Assembly: GCF_036881715.1 (NCBI RefSeq)
Contig: NZ_JBAKBF010000001.1
Location: forward strand, 186,001-250,000
Direction: 5' to 3'
Source of the DNA: Pannonibacter anstelovis
GTDB lineage: Bacteria > Pseudomonadota > Alphaproteobacteria > Rhizobiales > Stappiaceae
DNA: 64,000 nt
Program-made: the position numbers and the translations under genes
In this document: positions 35,953-45,531 of the stretch, piece by piece
How positions within the stretch are numbered: position 1 is the stretch's first letter
Layout of the letters: each line of letters begins with the position of its first letter
Notes under the pieces: generated by a model
Told to the model about the DNA's origin: nothing
Seen by the model: only the letters and a program-made list of their open reading frames with translations
The model's database searches: none

Positions 35953-38193
35953 TTGGTTGACAGGGAAGAGACACCGGTAGCACCGCAAGCAAGCGCTGCC
36001 CAGCCCGTGCAGCAGGAACGGTCAGCGCAGAATGGCGTTGACCCGGCGGCGGTGGAGCAGATGATGCAGTCACCGGCCCGGTTCATGAACCGGGAACTCT
36101 CCTGGCTGCAATTCAATCACCGCGTCCTTGAGGAATCCATCAACAAGGATCACCCGCTGCTGGAGCGCCTGCGCTTTCTGTCGATCTCCGCAAACAACCT
36201 CGATGAATTTTTCATGGTGCGCGTCGCCGGCCTCAGGGGGCAGCTGCGCGCCGATGTGAGCCAGCGTTCCGATGACGGCTTGACGCCGGCCGAGCAGCTG
36301 GAAAAGATCGGCGCGGCCTGCCAGCGCCTGCAGAGCGAGCAGCAGCGCCTGTGGCGGCAGATCCGCTCGGAGCTGGTTGGCACCGGCATCCGCATCCTGC
36401 TGGCGACAGATCTCACCGAAGCAGAACGCGACTGGCTGGAAGGCCATTTTCTCGCCCACATCTTCCCGGTGCTGACGCCACTGGCCATCGATCCAGCGCA
36501 CCCGTTCCCCTTCATTCCCAATCTCGGATTCTCGCTGGTCTTCGAGCTGGTGCCGGTGAAGGGCGGGCGCGGCATGACGGCGCTGATCCGTCTGCCGGCC
36601 CATATCGACCGCTTCGTCCGCCTGCCGGATCTGGGGCAGGGCGAGGGCGAGGTCCGTTACATCACCATCGAGAAGGTGATCGGGCTCTTCATCGGCCGCC
36701 TGTTCCCCGGCTACGAGATTCGCGGCAAGGGCACCTTCCGTGTCATCCGTGACAGCGATCTTGAAATCGAGGAAGAGGCGGAGGATCTGGTCCGCCTGTT
36801 CGAATCCGCCCTCAAGCGCCGCCGCCGCGGCTCGGTGATCCGGCTGGAAATCGATGCCAATGCTCCGGCATCGCTCAGGGCCTTCGTCGCCAGCGCCCTT
36901 GGCGTGACGGATAACGAGATTTTCCTGGTGGACGGCCTGCTGGCGCTGGACAACCTGTCCCAGCTGGTCGCCATGGACCGGGACGACCTGAAGTTCACGC
37001 CCTACACGCCGCGCTTCCCCGAGCGCATCCGCGAACATGGTGGCGATTGCCTCGCCTCCATCGTGCAGAAGGACATCATCGTCCACCACCCATACGAATC
37101 CTTCGATGTGGTGGTGCAATACTTGCGTCAGGCGGCGCAGGACCCGGATGTGGTGGCCATCAAGCAGACGCTCTACCGCACCTCGAAGGACTCGCCCATC
37201 GTCAAGGCGCTGGCGGAAGCTGCAGAAGCCGGCAAGTCGGTCACCGCGCTGGTGGAGCTGAAGGCGCGGTTCGACGAGGAAGCCAACATCCGCTGGGCCC
37301 GCGATCTGGAGCGGGCGGGCGTGCAGGTGGTATTCGGCTTCATCGAGCTGAAGACCCACGCCAAGCTGTCGATGGTGGTGCGCCGCGAGAATGGCGAGCT
37401 GAAGACCTATGTCCACATCGGCACGGGCAACTATCACCCGATCACGGCGCGCATCTACACGGATCTGTCCTATTTCACCGATGATCCGGAAATCGGTCAG
37501 GATGCGGCGCGCGTCTTCAACTATATAACCGGCTATGCCGAACCTGCCGAACTGAAGCGGCTGGCCGTCTCGCCCGTGACCATGCGCAAGCGCATCATGG
37601 AACTGACGGAAGCCGAGATCGAGCATGCAAGGGCAGGGCGCCCGGCGCACATCTGGATGAAGATGAATTCGCTGGTGGATGCCGGCATCATCGATGCGCT
37701 CTACCGGGCAAGCCAGGCAGGTGTGCAGATCGATCTGGTGGTGCGCGGCATCTGCTGCCTCAGGCCCGGCATTCCGGGCCTATCCGAGAACATCCGCGCC
37801 AAGTCCATTATCGGCCGGTTCCTCGAGCACAGCCGCATCTTCTGCTTCGGCAATGGCCATGGCCTGCCATCGCCGCAGGCGCATGTGTACATCGGTTCGG
37901 CCGACATGATGCCGCGCAACATCGACCGGCGTGTCGAAATCCTTGCGCCGATGCTGACACCGACCGTGCATGAACAGGTGCTGGACCAGATCATGGTTGC
38001 CAATCTGCGCGACAATCAGCAGAGCTGGCGCATTCTGGCCGATGGCACTCACGAGCGCATCATTCCGGGACCGGGTGAGGAACCTTTCAACGCCCACCGG
38101 TATTTCATGACAAACCCTTCACTCTCCGGCCGTGGCAAATCGCTCAATGCTGACAGACCTAAACCCTTCATGGAGCGGCCAAAGCGTGGCTGA
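35953..38193 (+). CDS. ppk: Polyphosphate kinase 1
   Basis: 746 aa, starting with TTG at 35953 preceded by GGGAGC (MVDREETPVAPQ); an ATG at 36061 nearer the conserved FMNRELSWLQFNHRVLEE is a shorter alternative. The four PPK1 domains are recognisable, including the catalytic His region in LKTHAKLSMVVR and the second conserved His in HIWMKMNSLVDAGII/CLRPGIPGLSENI. It makes polyphosphate from ATP. It overlaps ppx by 8 bases, so the synthesising and degrading enzymes are coupled. Confidence 0.96.
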   Translation: MVDREETPVAPQASAAQPVQQERSAQNGVDPAAVEQMMQSPARFMNRELSWLQFNHRVLEESINKDHPLLERLRFLSISANNLDEFFMVRVAGLRGQLRADVSQRSDDGLTPAEQLEKIGAACQRLQSEQQRLWRQIRSELVGTGIRILLATDLTEAERDWLEGHFLAHIFPVLTPLAIDPAHPFPFIPNLGFSLVFELVPVKGGRGMTALIRLPAHIDRFVRLPDLGQGEGEVRYITIEKVIGLFIGRLFPGYEIRGKGTFRVIRDSDLEIEEEAEDLVRLFESALKRRRRGSVIRLEIDANAPASLRAFVASALGVTDNEIFLVDGLLALDNLSQLVAMDRDDLKFTPYTPRFPERIREHGGDCLASIVQKDIIVHHPYESFDVVVQYLRQAAQDPDVVAIKQTLYRTSKDSPIVKALAEAAEAGKSVTALVELKARFDEEANIRWARDLERAGVQVVFGFIELKTHAKLSMVVRRENGELKTYVHIGTGNYHPITARIYTDLSYFTDDPEIGQDAARVFNYITGYAEPAELKRLAVSPVTMRKRIMELTEAEIEHARAGRPAHIWMKMNSLVDAGIIDALYRASQAGVQIDLVVRGICCLRPGIPGLSENIRAKSIIGRFLEHSRIFCFGNGHGLPSPQAHVYIGSADMMPRNIDRRVEILAPMLTPTVHEQVLDQIMVANLRDNQQSWRILADGTHERIIPGPGEEPFNAHRYFMTNPSLSGRGKSLNADRPKPFMERPKRG

Positions 38194-39715
38194 TTCAAGC
38201 GAAAAGCATCCTCCCGCCCGCGGCCGCTTCAACGGCAGCGGGCCAATCGCGGTGATCGACATCGGATCGAATTCGGTCCGCCTTGTCGTCTATGAACGGG
38301 AAGCACGCTCCCCGACGATCCTGTTCAACGAAAAGGTGCTTGCTGGACTGGGGCGCGGCATTGCCACAACCGGAGAACTCGCAGAAGAATCGACCGCTTC
38401 TGCACTGGCGGCTCTAAGCCGGTTCAAGTTCCTGTGCGGGCATCTAGGGGTAAAGGCGGTTTATGTTCTGGCAACCGCTGCAGCTCGTGATGCAAGCAAC
38501 GGCGCGGCCTTCGTCGCTGAGGTTGAGCGGGTTACGGGCGTTCCAGTGCGCATCCTCAACGGTGCGGAAGAGGCCTATTACTCGGCTCTGGGGATCATGG
38601 CCGGCTTCTGGAAACCGCATGGTGTCGTCGGCGACCTGGGGGGCGGCAGCCTGGAGCTGGTCAGCATCGGCGCACGTGGGCCTGGTGAGGGGGAAACCTT
38701 CCCGCTGGGCGGGTTGCGTCTGCAGGAGGCCTCTGGCGGGCGCATCGCCCGCGCGCAGAAGATCGTTGATGATGCGCTGGCGAAAGCCAGCTGGCCAGCC
38801 CGCGCTGCACGCCACACATTCTATGCGGTCGGCGGAACCTGGCGCTCGCTGGCCCGGCTGCATCTCTTCCAGGCGGGCTATCCACTGCATGTGATGCACA
38901 ATTATGCCATTCCCGCAGAGGAGGCGATCGAGTTCTGCCGTGTGGTCTCAACACGTGACGTGAACACGCTGGACTTCATCGACGTCATCTCCCGCCAGCG
39001 CCGGGCTCTGCTGCCCTTTGGCGCCATCGTGATGGAGCGGGTGCTTCGGGCCATGAAGGCAGACCGGGTGATCATGTCTGCCACCGGTGTACGTGAAGGC
39101 CTGCTTTATGAGCACCTGCCACCAGCCATCCGCCGTCAGGATCCGCTGCTGGAATCCGCCCGTGAGCTGGCTCATCTGCGCGCGCGCTCGCCGCAATATG
39201 CAGAGGAACTGATCACATGGACCGATCAGCTCATGCCGGTGATCGGGGTCGATGAAACCGAGGAAGAGCTGCGCCTGCGCCATGCCGCCTGCCTGCTGTC
39301 CGATATCGGCTGGCGCGCGCACCCCGATTATCGCGGCGAGCAGAGCCTCAACATCATTTCCAACGCTGCTTTTGCCGGCATCGACCATGCAGGCCGGGCT
39401 TATCTGGCGATGACCGTCTTCTTCCGCCATCAGGGCCTGATCGACGATGCCCTGTCACCGCGCCTGCGCGAACTGGCGCCCACACGGCTGAAGGAGCGTG
39501 CCCGGATTCTGGGGGCGGCACTGCGGGTTGCCTCGCTCGTGTCGGCCTCCATGCCCGGCACACTGCTCAAGACGTCGATGCAGCGGGATGATGACAGCCT
39601 GACCATAACCTTGCCCGGTGAACTGGCGATGCTGGATGGCGAGCGGCTGCGCAAGCGTATGGTGCAATTCGCCAAGCTTGTCGGCGCCAAAGGCGAGGTC
39701 CTGCCTCTTCCTTGA
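38186..39715 (+). CDS. ppx: Exopolyphosphatase / GppA family
   Basis: 509 aa from a GTG at 38186 that overlaps the ppk stop, with GGAGC 10 bases before; an upstream in-frame ATG at 38132 is possible but lacks a site. The actin-like Ppx/GppA domain shows AVIDIGSNSVRLVVYE, the phosphate loop GDLGGGSLELVSIG and SATGVREGLLYE, followed by a C-terminal helical domain. It releases phosphate from polyphosphate and may also act on pppGpp. Confidence 0.94.
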   Translation: MADSSEKHPPARGRFNGSGPIAVIDIGSNSVRLVVYEREARSPTILFNEKVLAGLGRGIATTGELAEESTASALAALSRFKFLCGHLGVKAVYVLATAAARDASNGAAFVAEVERVTGVPVRILNGAEEAYYSALGIMAGFWKPHGVVGDLGGGSLELVSIGARGPGEGETFPLGGLRLQEASGGRIARAQKIVDDALAKASWPARAARHTFYAVGGTWRSLARLHLFQAGYPLHVMHNYAIPAEEAIEFCRVVSTRDVNTLDFIDVISRQRRALLPFGAIVMERVLRAMKADRVIMSATGVREGLLYEHLPPAIRRQDPLLESARELAHLRARSPQYAEELITWTDQLMPVIGVDETEEELRLRHAACLLSDIGWRAHPDYRGEQSLNIISNAAFAGIDHAGRAYLAMTVFFRHQGLIDDALSPRLRELAPTRLKERARILGAALRVASLVSASMPGTLLKTSMQRDDDSLTITLPGELAMLDGERLRKRMVQFAKLVGAKGEVLPLP

Positions 39716-39722
39716 ATGATGA

Positions 39723-39753
39723 AACTGACTGCGGCTGCCCGCCGCGGTCAGTT
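39723..39753. terminator. Long hairpin between convergent ppx and the FrnE-like gene
   Basis: AACTGAC-TGCGGC and GCCGCG-GTCAGTT form a 13-bp stem with one T-G wobble and a 5-base loop. It overlaps the last 6 bases of the minus-strand gene. On the minus strand TTTCATCATT follows, so it may serve both directions. Confidence 0.6.
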
Positions 39754-40422
39754 GACCGTCATCGTTTCATCGGCTGTGCGCGTTGCATCAGCGTGCAACA
39801 ATGCTGCGGCGATGGTTTCCGGTGATTCGGCTCCGGCAATCGCAAAGCGGCCGTCGATGATAAAGAACGGCACGCCGGTGACGCCCATGCCGCCAGCCTG
39901 TTCGATCTGGCTCCGCAGCTTGGCAAGGTCGCTGTCCGTTTCCAGAAGCTGAGCAACGAGATCCGATTCCATCCCCGCTTCAGCCGAAATATCGACCAGT
40001 GTCGACGCCTTGGACAGATCCCGCCCCTCGACGAAATAAGCCCGGAACAGCCGCTCCACCACGTCGTCCTGCAATCCGTCCGCCCGGGACCAGAGGATCA
40101 GGCGGTGGCTGTCCAGCGTGTTCGGAGACACTCGGATCTTGTTGAAGGCAAAAGATATTCCTTCTTCAGCACCTGCAGCGCTCACACGGTCGTAGATGGC
40201 AGCCGCCTTGGCAGGCCCACCGAACTTCTCATTCAGATAGGCTTCGCGGTCCTTGCCCTGATGCGGAAGGGCCGGGTCGAGCTGGAAAGGATGCCAGCGC
40301 ACCTCGATGCTTAGCTCCGGCACCTGCCGGATGGCCTTTTCAAGCCTGCGCTTGCCAATGTAGCACCAGGGGCACATGACATCCGAGATGACATCGACGG
40401 TAAGGGGCGGCTGATCCGCCAT
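39748..40422 (-). CDS. DsbA-family oxidoreductase, FrnE-like
   Basis: 224 aa thioredoxin-fold protein with the active-site motif Cys17-Pro-Trp-Cys20 in DVMCPWCYIGKRRLE and the cis-Pro loop GVTGVPFFIIDGRFAIAGA. It has no signal peptide, so it is cytosolic, as in FrnE, a DsbA-like isomerase linked to oxidative stress in other bacteria. The ATG at 40422 has an AGGAGG site. It is transcribed towards ppx. Confidence 0.92.
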   Translation of the reverse strand: MADQPPLTVDVISDVMCPWCYIGKRRLEKAIRQVPELSIEVRWHPFQLDPALPHQGKDREAYLNEKFGGPAKAAAIYDRVSAAGAEEGISFAFNKIRVSPNTLDSHRLILWSRADGLQDDVVERLFRAYFVEGRDLSKASTLVDISAEAGMESDLVAQLLETDSDLAKLRSQIEQAGGMGVTGVPFFIIDGRFAIAGAESPETIAAALLHADATRTADETMTVN

Positions 40423-40514
40423 GGCTGCCTCCTGGCTGCGGGCTAGAATAATCTCAGGCTAGACAGACTTGTTGAGCCACGCAAGGGCAACCAGGGCGGA
40501 TATCTGCGGCACGC

Positions 40515-41687
40515 TTACAAAAGGGTTGACCCCAGAATGGCGTTGATGCGCCGTTTCAAGCTGGGTCCGGCCTGATCGTGCTTCAGCACCGCGACAGGTC
40601 CCCGGCCGGTCACATAACAGATCAGATCTTCTTCCCGGCTCGTGGCGTCGGCGATGGAGAGGATCGTGCTGGAAAGGTCGCCCGCGAGCTGGGTGACCGG
40701 AATACCGGCCGCATCTTCTCCGGGGTAAAGGCGGACTTCGTCGATGAACAGACCGCGCAAGGCTGCCTGATCGGCACTGCGGCGAAGGTATGTCTGATAG
40801 AGGGGGAGAGGCAATCCGTCCTCTCCCGCCTGCCGCAGCAGCCAGACCCGGCTTTCCGCCAGCAGGCGGTCAGCCAGGCGGCGCCTCTTTCCCATGCGGA
40901 TGGCACTGGCAAGTCTTGCCGACAGCATCGCCCGCGTCAGGTCACCATGCAGAACGTCATTTGCTCCCATCTCGAACAAGGCAGCGACTTCCGCCCGGTC
41001 TTCGGCAAAAGCCAGCACAGGGATCTGGGAGAAACGTGCATCGCGGCGGATGCGCTCAACCAGATCGAGGCTGTCTTCTATCCCGGCCTCGATGATCACT
41101 GCGTCGAACGCCCGCTGTGACAGGTAGTCTTCTGCCATGTCGGCAGACAATGCGCCGATCAGATCCACATTCCTTGCGCGGGCATCGAAAAGTTCGATGA
41201 AGCGGCGGCCAAGACCCGCAACCAGAAGACTGGAGCCGCCCTGCTGATGCGGAGCGGAACCGTAGCTGGGCACGCGGCCAAAGACAGTGCGGCGGATGCG
41301 GGCCTCATCGCTGCGCAGAATGGCGCGCTGGCGCGAACAGATCATCCGGAAAAGGCTTGCTTCGGGAATATCCGCATCAACGAGGCCGTGCGAGCGGCGC
41401 AGAGGCAGGCCGACGGCACTTCCTGTGCCGCACAGAAGCAGGGCGGGAACCTCCACCGGCAGCTTGCTTTCGGCTCTGGCGAGGCGCGCGAGCGGTGCAA
41501 GCGTCTGGTCAAGCCGCACCACAACAGCGGCCGGAAGCTCAGCCAGATCGTCATCTGCGGCTGTCAGAAGGTCCAGCTCGCGCGGCCAGCCGGGAGCGCC
41601 TTCTCCAAACACCGGCTCCGGGCCAATGCGCCAGACGGGCCCCTGCCAGACGAGGGCACTGTCGCCATCTCCGTCAAAGGCCGCCAT
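40515..41687 (-). CDS. PleD-like protein with degenerate receiver and degenerate GGDEF domains
   Basis: 390 aa. Residues 151-263 fold-match a CheY-type receiver (VIIEAGIEDSLDLVERIRRD, IPVLAFAEDRAEVAALFEMGANDVL), but the phospho-acceptor Asp is replaced by Glu200 and the acidic pocket at the first strand is lost (LLVAGLG). Residues about 285-385 align with a GGDEF domain, yet the catalytic motif reads YVTGRGPVAVL instead of RYGGDEFVVVL, so cyclase activity is not expected. The N-terminal 140 residues may be a further degenerate receiver. It starts 3 bases after the adenylation-like gene, which implies co-translation. Confidence 0.75.
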   Translation of the reverse strand: MAAFDGDGDSALVWQGPVWRIGPEPVFGEGAPGWPRELDLLTAADDDLAELPAAVVVRLDQTLAPLARLARAESKLPVEVPALLLCGTGSAVGLPLRRSHGLVDADIPEASLFRMICSRQRAILRSDEARIRRTVFGRVPSYGSAPHQQGGSSLLVAGLGRRFIELFDARARNVDLIGALSADMAEDYLSQRAFDAVIIEAGIEDSLDLVERIRRDARFSQIPVLAFAEDRAEVAALFEMGANDVLHGDLTRAMLSARLASAIRMGKRRRLADRLLAESRVWLLRQAGEDGLPLPLYQTYLRRSADQAALRGLFIDEVRLYPGEDAAGIPVTQLAGDLSSTILSIADATSREEDLICYVTGRGPVAVLKHDQAGPSLKRRINAILGSTLL

Positions 41688-41690
41688 TGA

Positions 41691-43322
41691 TCATGCCACC
41701 TGCCGGTCCTGACGCTGGAGCCGTGCCGCCAGCCGGTGCCTGTCAACGGTGCCATCCTCCAGCCTCGGGAGTGCCTGCAGCATCAGGACACGTGTAGGCA
41801 CTTTGGCGAGGTCAACCCGTTCGGTATCAAGCCAGGCAAAGAAAGCCCGGGCATCCGGCGCGCAACCGGGCCGCATGACAAGGGCCGCATGGAGCTTGGC
41901 GCCCAGGATCGGATCATCCACCAAAAAAGCGGCAGCCTCCGTCACCTCGTCATAGGTGGCGTAGATCTGATCGATCCCTTCCAGCGCACCTGCCCCCGGG
42001 GCAAGTTCTCCCGGTATGCCGAAACCGGCAAGCCCGCCTTCAACGGGGATCACGGATACGCCTGTCCGGAGAAAACCGGCGGCGTCAGTCAGTGGACCCG
42101 GCCCGGCCTTCCTGCCTGTTTTCCAGCCTGCATCGGCAACCATGGGACCACGGGCCAGCAGCTTGTGCGGGCTGCCGTTCTCGCCGCCTTCCGTCTTGAT
42201 CTCCAGGACGCCGGCAGAAATATCGGTTCCGGCCGGGGCGCCGAAGCTGCCAAGCGGAATGGGGTGGATACGGGCTGACTTGCCGCGCAGCCTTGCGACC
42301 AGCGCGAACTCGTCTGCCACATGCAGATCCACCAGCTGGTGGCGCGGCACGAAAGTGGTGGCCTGCGGCGAGGAAACGCTCCAGCAAGCCACAATGCTGG
42401 TGGACTTGCGCCCGAGCCGGACGTCAAGCGCTTCGGCCAGAGGGCCCGGCGTCAGCACATAGTCAGCTTCCACCGCTTCGGCATGGGCCGCGAGGCGCTG
42501 CAGCGAGGTGGGATGATGCAGGTGCATGGTGCCGCCGGACAAGAGCCATGGCACCATCCCGGCGCCGACACCGGTCATGCCGCTGAAAGCATAGGGCACC
42601 ACGATGCTTGCCCCGTCCGGGAGGCGCGTTTCGAGATAAGGCATGAAGCCGGCGGCAATCCACTGATTGTGGCTGCGGGTCACGGGCACCGGCTCGGCGC
42701 CATTGCGCGACCAGGTGACGGTTGCCGTATGTTCCGCCGAATTGGGCCGTGACAGCTGCGGGGCGGGCATGTCGTCGCCCATCTCGGCAAGCACCGGGCC
42801 CAGCTCGATCAACCCGTCGGGAATGTCCTTGCCGAGACCAAAGACGAAACGCAGGCTGAACAGCTCTGCCGCCACATCGCGGGCGGCATGGCCCACCTGC
42901 CGGGTCTCAAGCCTGTCCGCAGCCACAAGGCCCTTGGCTCCCAGGCTGTTGAGCGCCTCCAGCACGTCCTTCTGCCGCCAGTGCAGGGGCAGGGGCGAGA
43001 CGATCAGCCCGGCCCTGAGCGCGGCCAGGAAGGCGATCACCGTATCCACTGTATTCGGCGCCTGAATGCCGATCACATGGTCGGTGGAAAGGCCAACGGC
43101 TGCATAAAAGGCGGCAAGCTTCTGGATCTCGCGCTCAGCTTCGGCATAGGTCAGCTTGCGGGCTTCGCCGCCGGTCCATGAGGAGCGGTCGGGCGCGTCC
43201 ACAAGGGCGAGCCGGTCCGGATTGGCAGCGGCCGTCTTGCGGAAGATCTCGTCGAGCGTCACGCGGCCCCAGAAAGCGCTGAGACGGTTGCGTTCGATGG
43301 AGTCTGCAGGCGTGGTAATCAT
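41691..43322 (-). CDS. Adenylate-forming (acyl-CoA synthetase-like) protein with degenerate motifs
   Basis: 543 aa of the ANL fold: N-terminal LTYAEAEREIQKLAAFYAAVGLSTDHVIGIQAPN and the GLIVSPLPLHWRQKD region are typical. The ATP-binding P-loop, normally YTSGTTGxPKG, reads VTWSRNGAEPVPV at residues 202-214, and the catalytic Lys of the C-terminal LPRTxxGK motif is Thr525 (LPRLEDGTVDRHRL). Standard ligase activity is therefore doubtful. It begins 22 bases after the solute-binding protein gene and is followed 3 bases later by the PleD-like gene, so the three form an operon. Confidence 0.8.
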   Translation of the reverse strand: MITTPADSIERNRLSAFWGRVTLDEIFRKTAAANPDRLALVDAPDRSSWTGGEARKLTYAEAEREIQKLAAFYAAVGLSTDHVIGIQAPNTVDTVIAFLAALRAGLIVSPLPLHWRQKDVLEALNSLGAKGLVAADRLETRQVGHAARDVAAELFSLRFVFGLGKDIPDGLIELGPVLAEMGDDMPAPQLSRPNSAEHTATVTWSRNGAEPVPVTRSHNQWIAAGFMPYLETRLPDGASIVVPYAFSGMTGVGAGMVPWLLSGGTMHLHHPTSLQRLAAHAEAVEADYVLTPGPLAEALDVRLGRKSTSIVACWSVSSPQATTFVPRHQLVDLHVADEFALVARLRGKSARIHPIPLGSFGAPAGTDISAGVLEIKTEGGENGSPHKLLARGPMVADAGWKTGRKAGPGPLTDAAGFLRTGVSVIPVEGGLAGFGIPGELAPGAGALEGIDQIYATYDEVTEAAAFLVDDPILGAKLHAALVMRPGCAPDARAFFAWLDTERVDLAKVPTRVLMLQALPRLEDGTVDRHRLAARLQRQDRQVA

Positions 43323-43344
43323 GATCCTGGTCCCTTGCCGGGTC

Positions 43345-45264
43345 TCAGTTGGCGCCTTCGGTTTTCCACCACGTCGTGGTTTCGAAACCGTAAATCGGGT
43401 CTACCTGAGGTGACGTGATTCTGGTCCAATGTCCAAGCCATTCCGCAGGCGGATGGAACAAGGGCACGGCGTAATGTCCCGAAATCAGAACACGGTCGAG
43501 CGCACGGACGGCCGATATGAAGTCTTCCTTGCTGTGGGATGCCACCATTGCGGCAATCATAGCGTCAATCGCCGGCTCCTTTGCGCCGGTGATGTTGAAC
43601 GAGCCCGGTGTATCGGCTGCGGCCATGGACCAGCGCCCCATTTGCTCGCCTCCCGGCGACAGTGACGAGCTCCACATGTGGAACACCATGTCGAAGTCGA
43701 ACTTGATGCGGCGGTCCTCGAACTGGGAAGGGTCTACGGTACGCACGTTTGCCTTGATGCCGATCACATCCAGATTGCGTGCATAGGCGAGGGCAATCTT
43801 TTCCTCGTCCTCGTTCTTGGTCATGATCTCGAAACTGACCGGCTGGCCATCGGGGCTCTTCAGCACACGGCCGTCGAGCGTGTAGCCGGCGTCCTTGAGC
43901 ACTGCCATGGCATCGCGCAGGACAGCCCGGTCGCGTCCAGACCCGTCGGTCTGCGCCGGAATCCAGGCGCCCGCCATCACATCCGGATCAACAACACCGG
44001 GGAAGGGGGCCAGAAGCTCCTTCTCCCGCTCGCTCGCCGGGCGGCCGATGGAAGACAGTTCCGATTTGTCCCAGTAACCGGCGGTGCGGTCATAAAGGCC
44101 CGCGTAGAGATTGCGGTTGATCCACTCGAAATCGAACAGCATCGACAGGGCCTTGCGCATGCGCTTGTCGGCAAAGACCGGACGGCGCGTGTTGAAGGCA
44201 AGGCCCTGGATCACCGGCGGAATGCCCTTGACGATCTCCTTGCGCACCACCTTGCCTTCCTTCGCCGCAGGGAAGTCGAAGCCATTGGCCCAGCGGGAGG
44301 GATTGTTGAAAGGCAGAACGTCGATCAGCCCCTTGCGGAACGCTTCCTGCAAGGTGGTCTCGTCGCGGTAATATTCGATGCGGATCTCGTCGAAATTGTC
44401 CATGCCGCGCTTGGACGGCAGATCCTTGCCCCAGTAATCCGGATTGCGCCGGTAGACGGCCCGCCGGCCGGGAACAATCTCGGCGAAGACATAGGGCCCG
44501 GTGCCAAGCGGCGGCTTCAGGCTGGACTTGTCGAATGTGGCCGGATCGATCGCCGCCTTGGAGAACATCGGCGCCAGCGCAATGAGCAGCGGCAGTTCCC
44601 GATTCTCATTGTTCTTGAAGGTGAAGCGGACGGTTCTTTCACCGGTGATTTCACTCTTCGCGATCTCGGCATACCAGTTCCGGAAGGGCGGGCGGCCCTT
44701 TTCACGCATGATGTCGAGCGAGAAGATCACGTCTTCGACCGTGAAGGGGCTGCCGTCCGAAAACTTCGCCTTCGGGTTCAGCCGGAATTCGATCCAGGAC
44801 CGGTCTTCGGCCATGCGCACGGCTTCGGCAAGGTGTCCGTAGAGCGAGAAAGCCTCGGCGTTGGAGCGAACCATCAGGCTTTCGATGATGTTCTCCCCGA
44901 ACTGGCGCTCCTTCATGCCGCGGGCACTGGTAAAGCCGCCCTGCACCACGAAGGAGTTGAGGCTGTCGAATGTGCCCTGCACTCCAAGCGTCAGAGTGCC
45001 GCCTTTCGGCGCATCGGGATTCGCATAGGGAAAATGCGTGTAGTTTGCCGGCAAGGCCGGCTCGCCGTGCATTGCGATTCCATGGACCCAGGGAACGGAG
45101 TTTTCTTCACCGGCTGCGGCGGTCCCAGGGGACTGTGCATGACAGTCCGTACCGATGGTTAATCCTCCTGCGACCAGTGCAAAGACAGGAACAGCCAGCG
45201 CAAACCGGCGGAAAACCGCCAGATAAGCTGCTTTTCCAGACACAGATTTCAGGGAAAAAGCCAT
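43345..45264 (-). CDS. Family 5 extracellular solute-binding protein (oligopeptide type, YejA-like)
   Basis: 639 aa from ATG 45262-45264 (MAFSLKSVSGK); an ATG six codons upstream is an alternative. A signal peptide (FALAVPVFALVAGGLTIG, cut near CHAQ) precedes an SBP_bac_5 fold with GGTLTLGVQGTFDSLNSF, RLNPKAKFSDGSPFTVEDV, PPLGTGPYVF and VYRRNPDYWG. The overall length and N-terminus resemble YejA of microcin C/peptide importers. No yejBEF permease or ATPase follows; instead two unrelated degenerate-enzyme genes share the operon, which is unusual. Confidence 0.88.
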   Translation of the reverse strand: MAFSLKSVSGKAAYLAVFRRFALAVPVFALVAGGLTIGTDCHAQSPGTAAAGEENSVPWVHGIAMHGEPALPANYTHFPYANPDAPKGGTLTLGVQGTFDSLNSFVVQGGFTSARGMKERQFGENIIESLMVRSNAEAFSLYGHLAEAVRMAEDRSWIEFRLNPKAKFSDGSPFTVEDVIFSLDIMREKGRPPFRNWYAEIAKSEITGERTVRFTFKNNENRELPLLIALAPMFSKAAIDPATFDKSSLKPPLGTGPYVFAEIVPGRRAVYRRNPDYWGKDLPSKRGMDNFDEIRIEYYRDETTLQEAFRKGLIDVLPFNNPSRWANGFDFPAAKEGKVVRKEIVKGIPPVIQGLAFNTRRPVFADKRMRKALSMLFDFEWINRNLYAGLYDRTAGYWDKSELSSIGRPASEREKELLAPFPGVVDPDVMAGAWIPAQTDGSGRDRAVLRDAMAVLKDAGYTLDGRVLKSPDGQPVSFEIMTKNEDEEKIALAYARNLDVIGIKANVRTVDPSQFEDRRIKFDFDMVFHMWSSSLSPGGEQMGRWSMAAADTPGSFNITGAKEPAIDAMIAAMVASHSKEDFISAVRALDRVLISGHYAVPLFHPPAEWLGHWTRITSPQVDPIYGFETTTWWKTEGAN

Positions 45265-45531
45265 TGTGTGATGCACGTCCATCTTGATTCTGTTGGCCGA
45301 ATGGTAACACACCAGTGGCCAGCCGCGCATTCGGTAGCCGGAGATGCTGGAAATCGGCTCGCGATGCGGTTAAACATGGGCCCGCGCATGGAATAGGTCA
45401 CCCTGTTGCCGCAATTCTCCGGCATCGGGGCGTGGATGCTGGCCTGCACGGCATGGGCAATTCCGCTGGACGCGCGGGGCAGCGGTAACGCAGGGCCTGG
45501 AAGAGCGAACGCACAATCGAGGATGTTTCGA

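Noticed and set aside
43678..45162. A 494-codon open frame opposite the solute-binding protein gene
   Set aside because: Antisense shadow; the minus-strand product has a signal peptide and family motifs.
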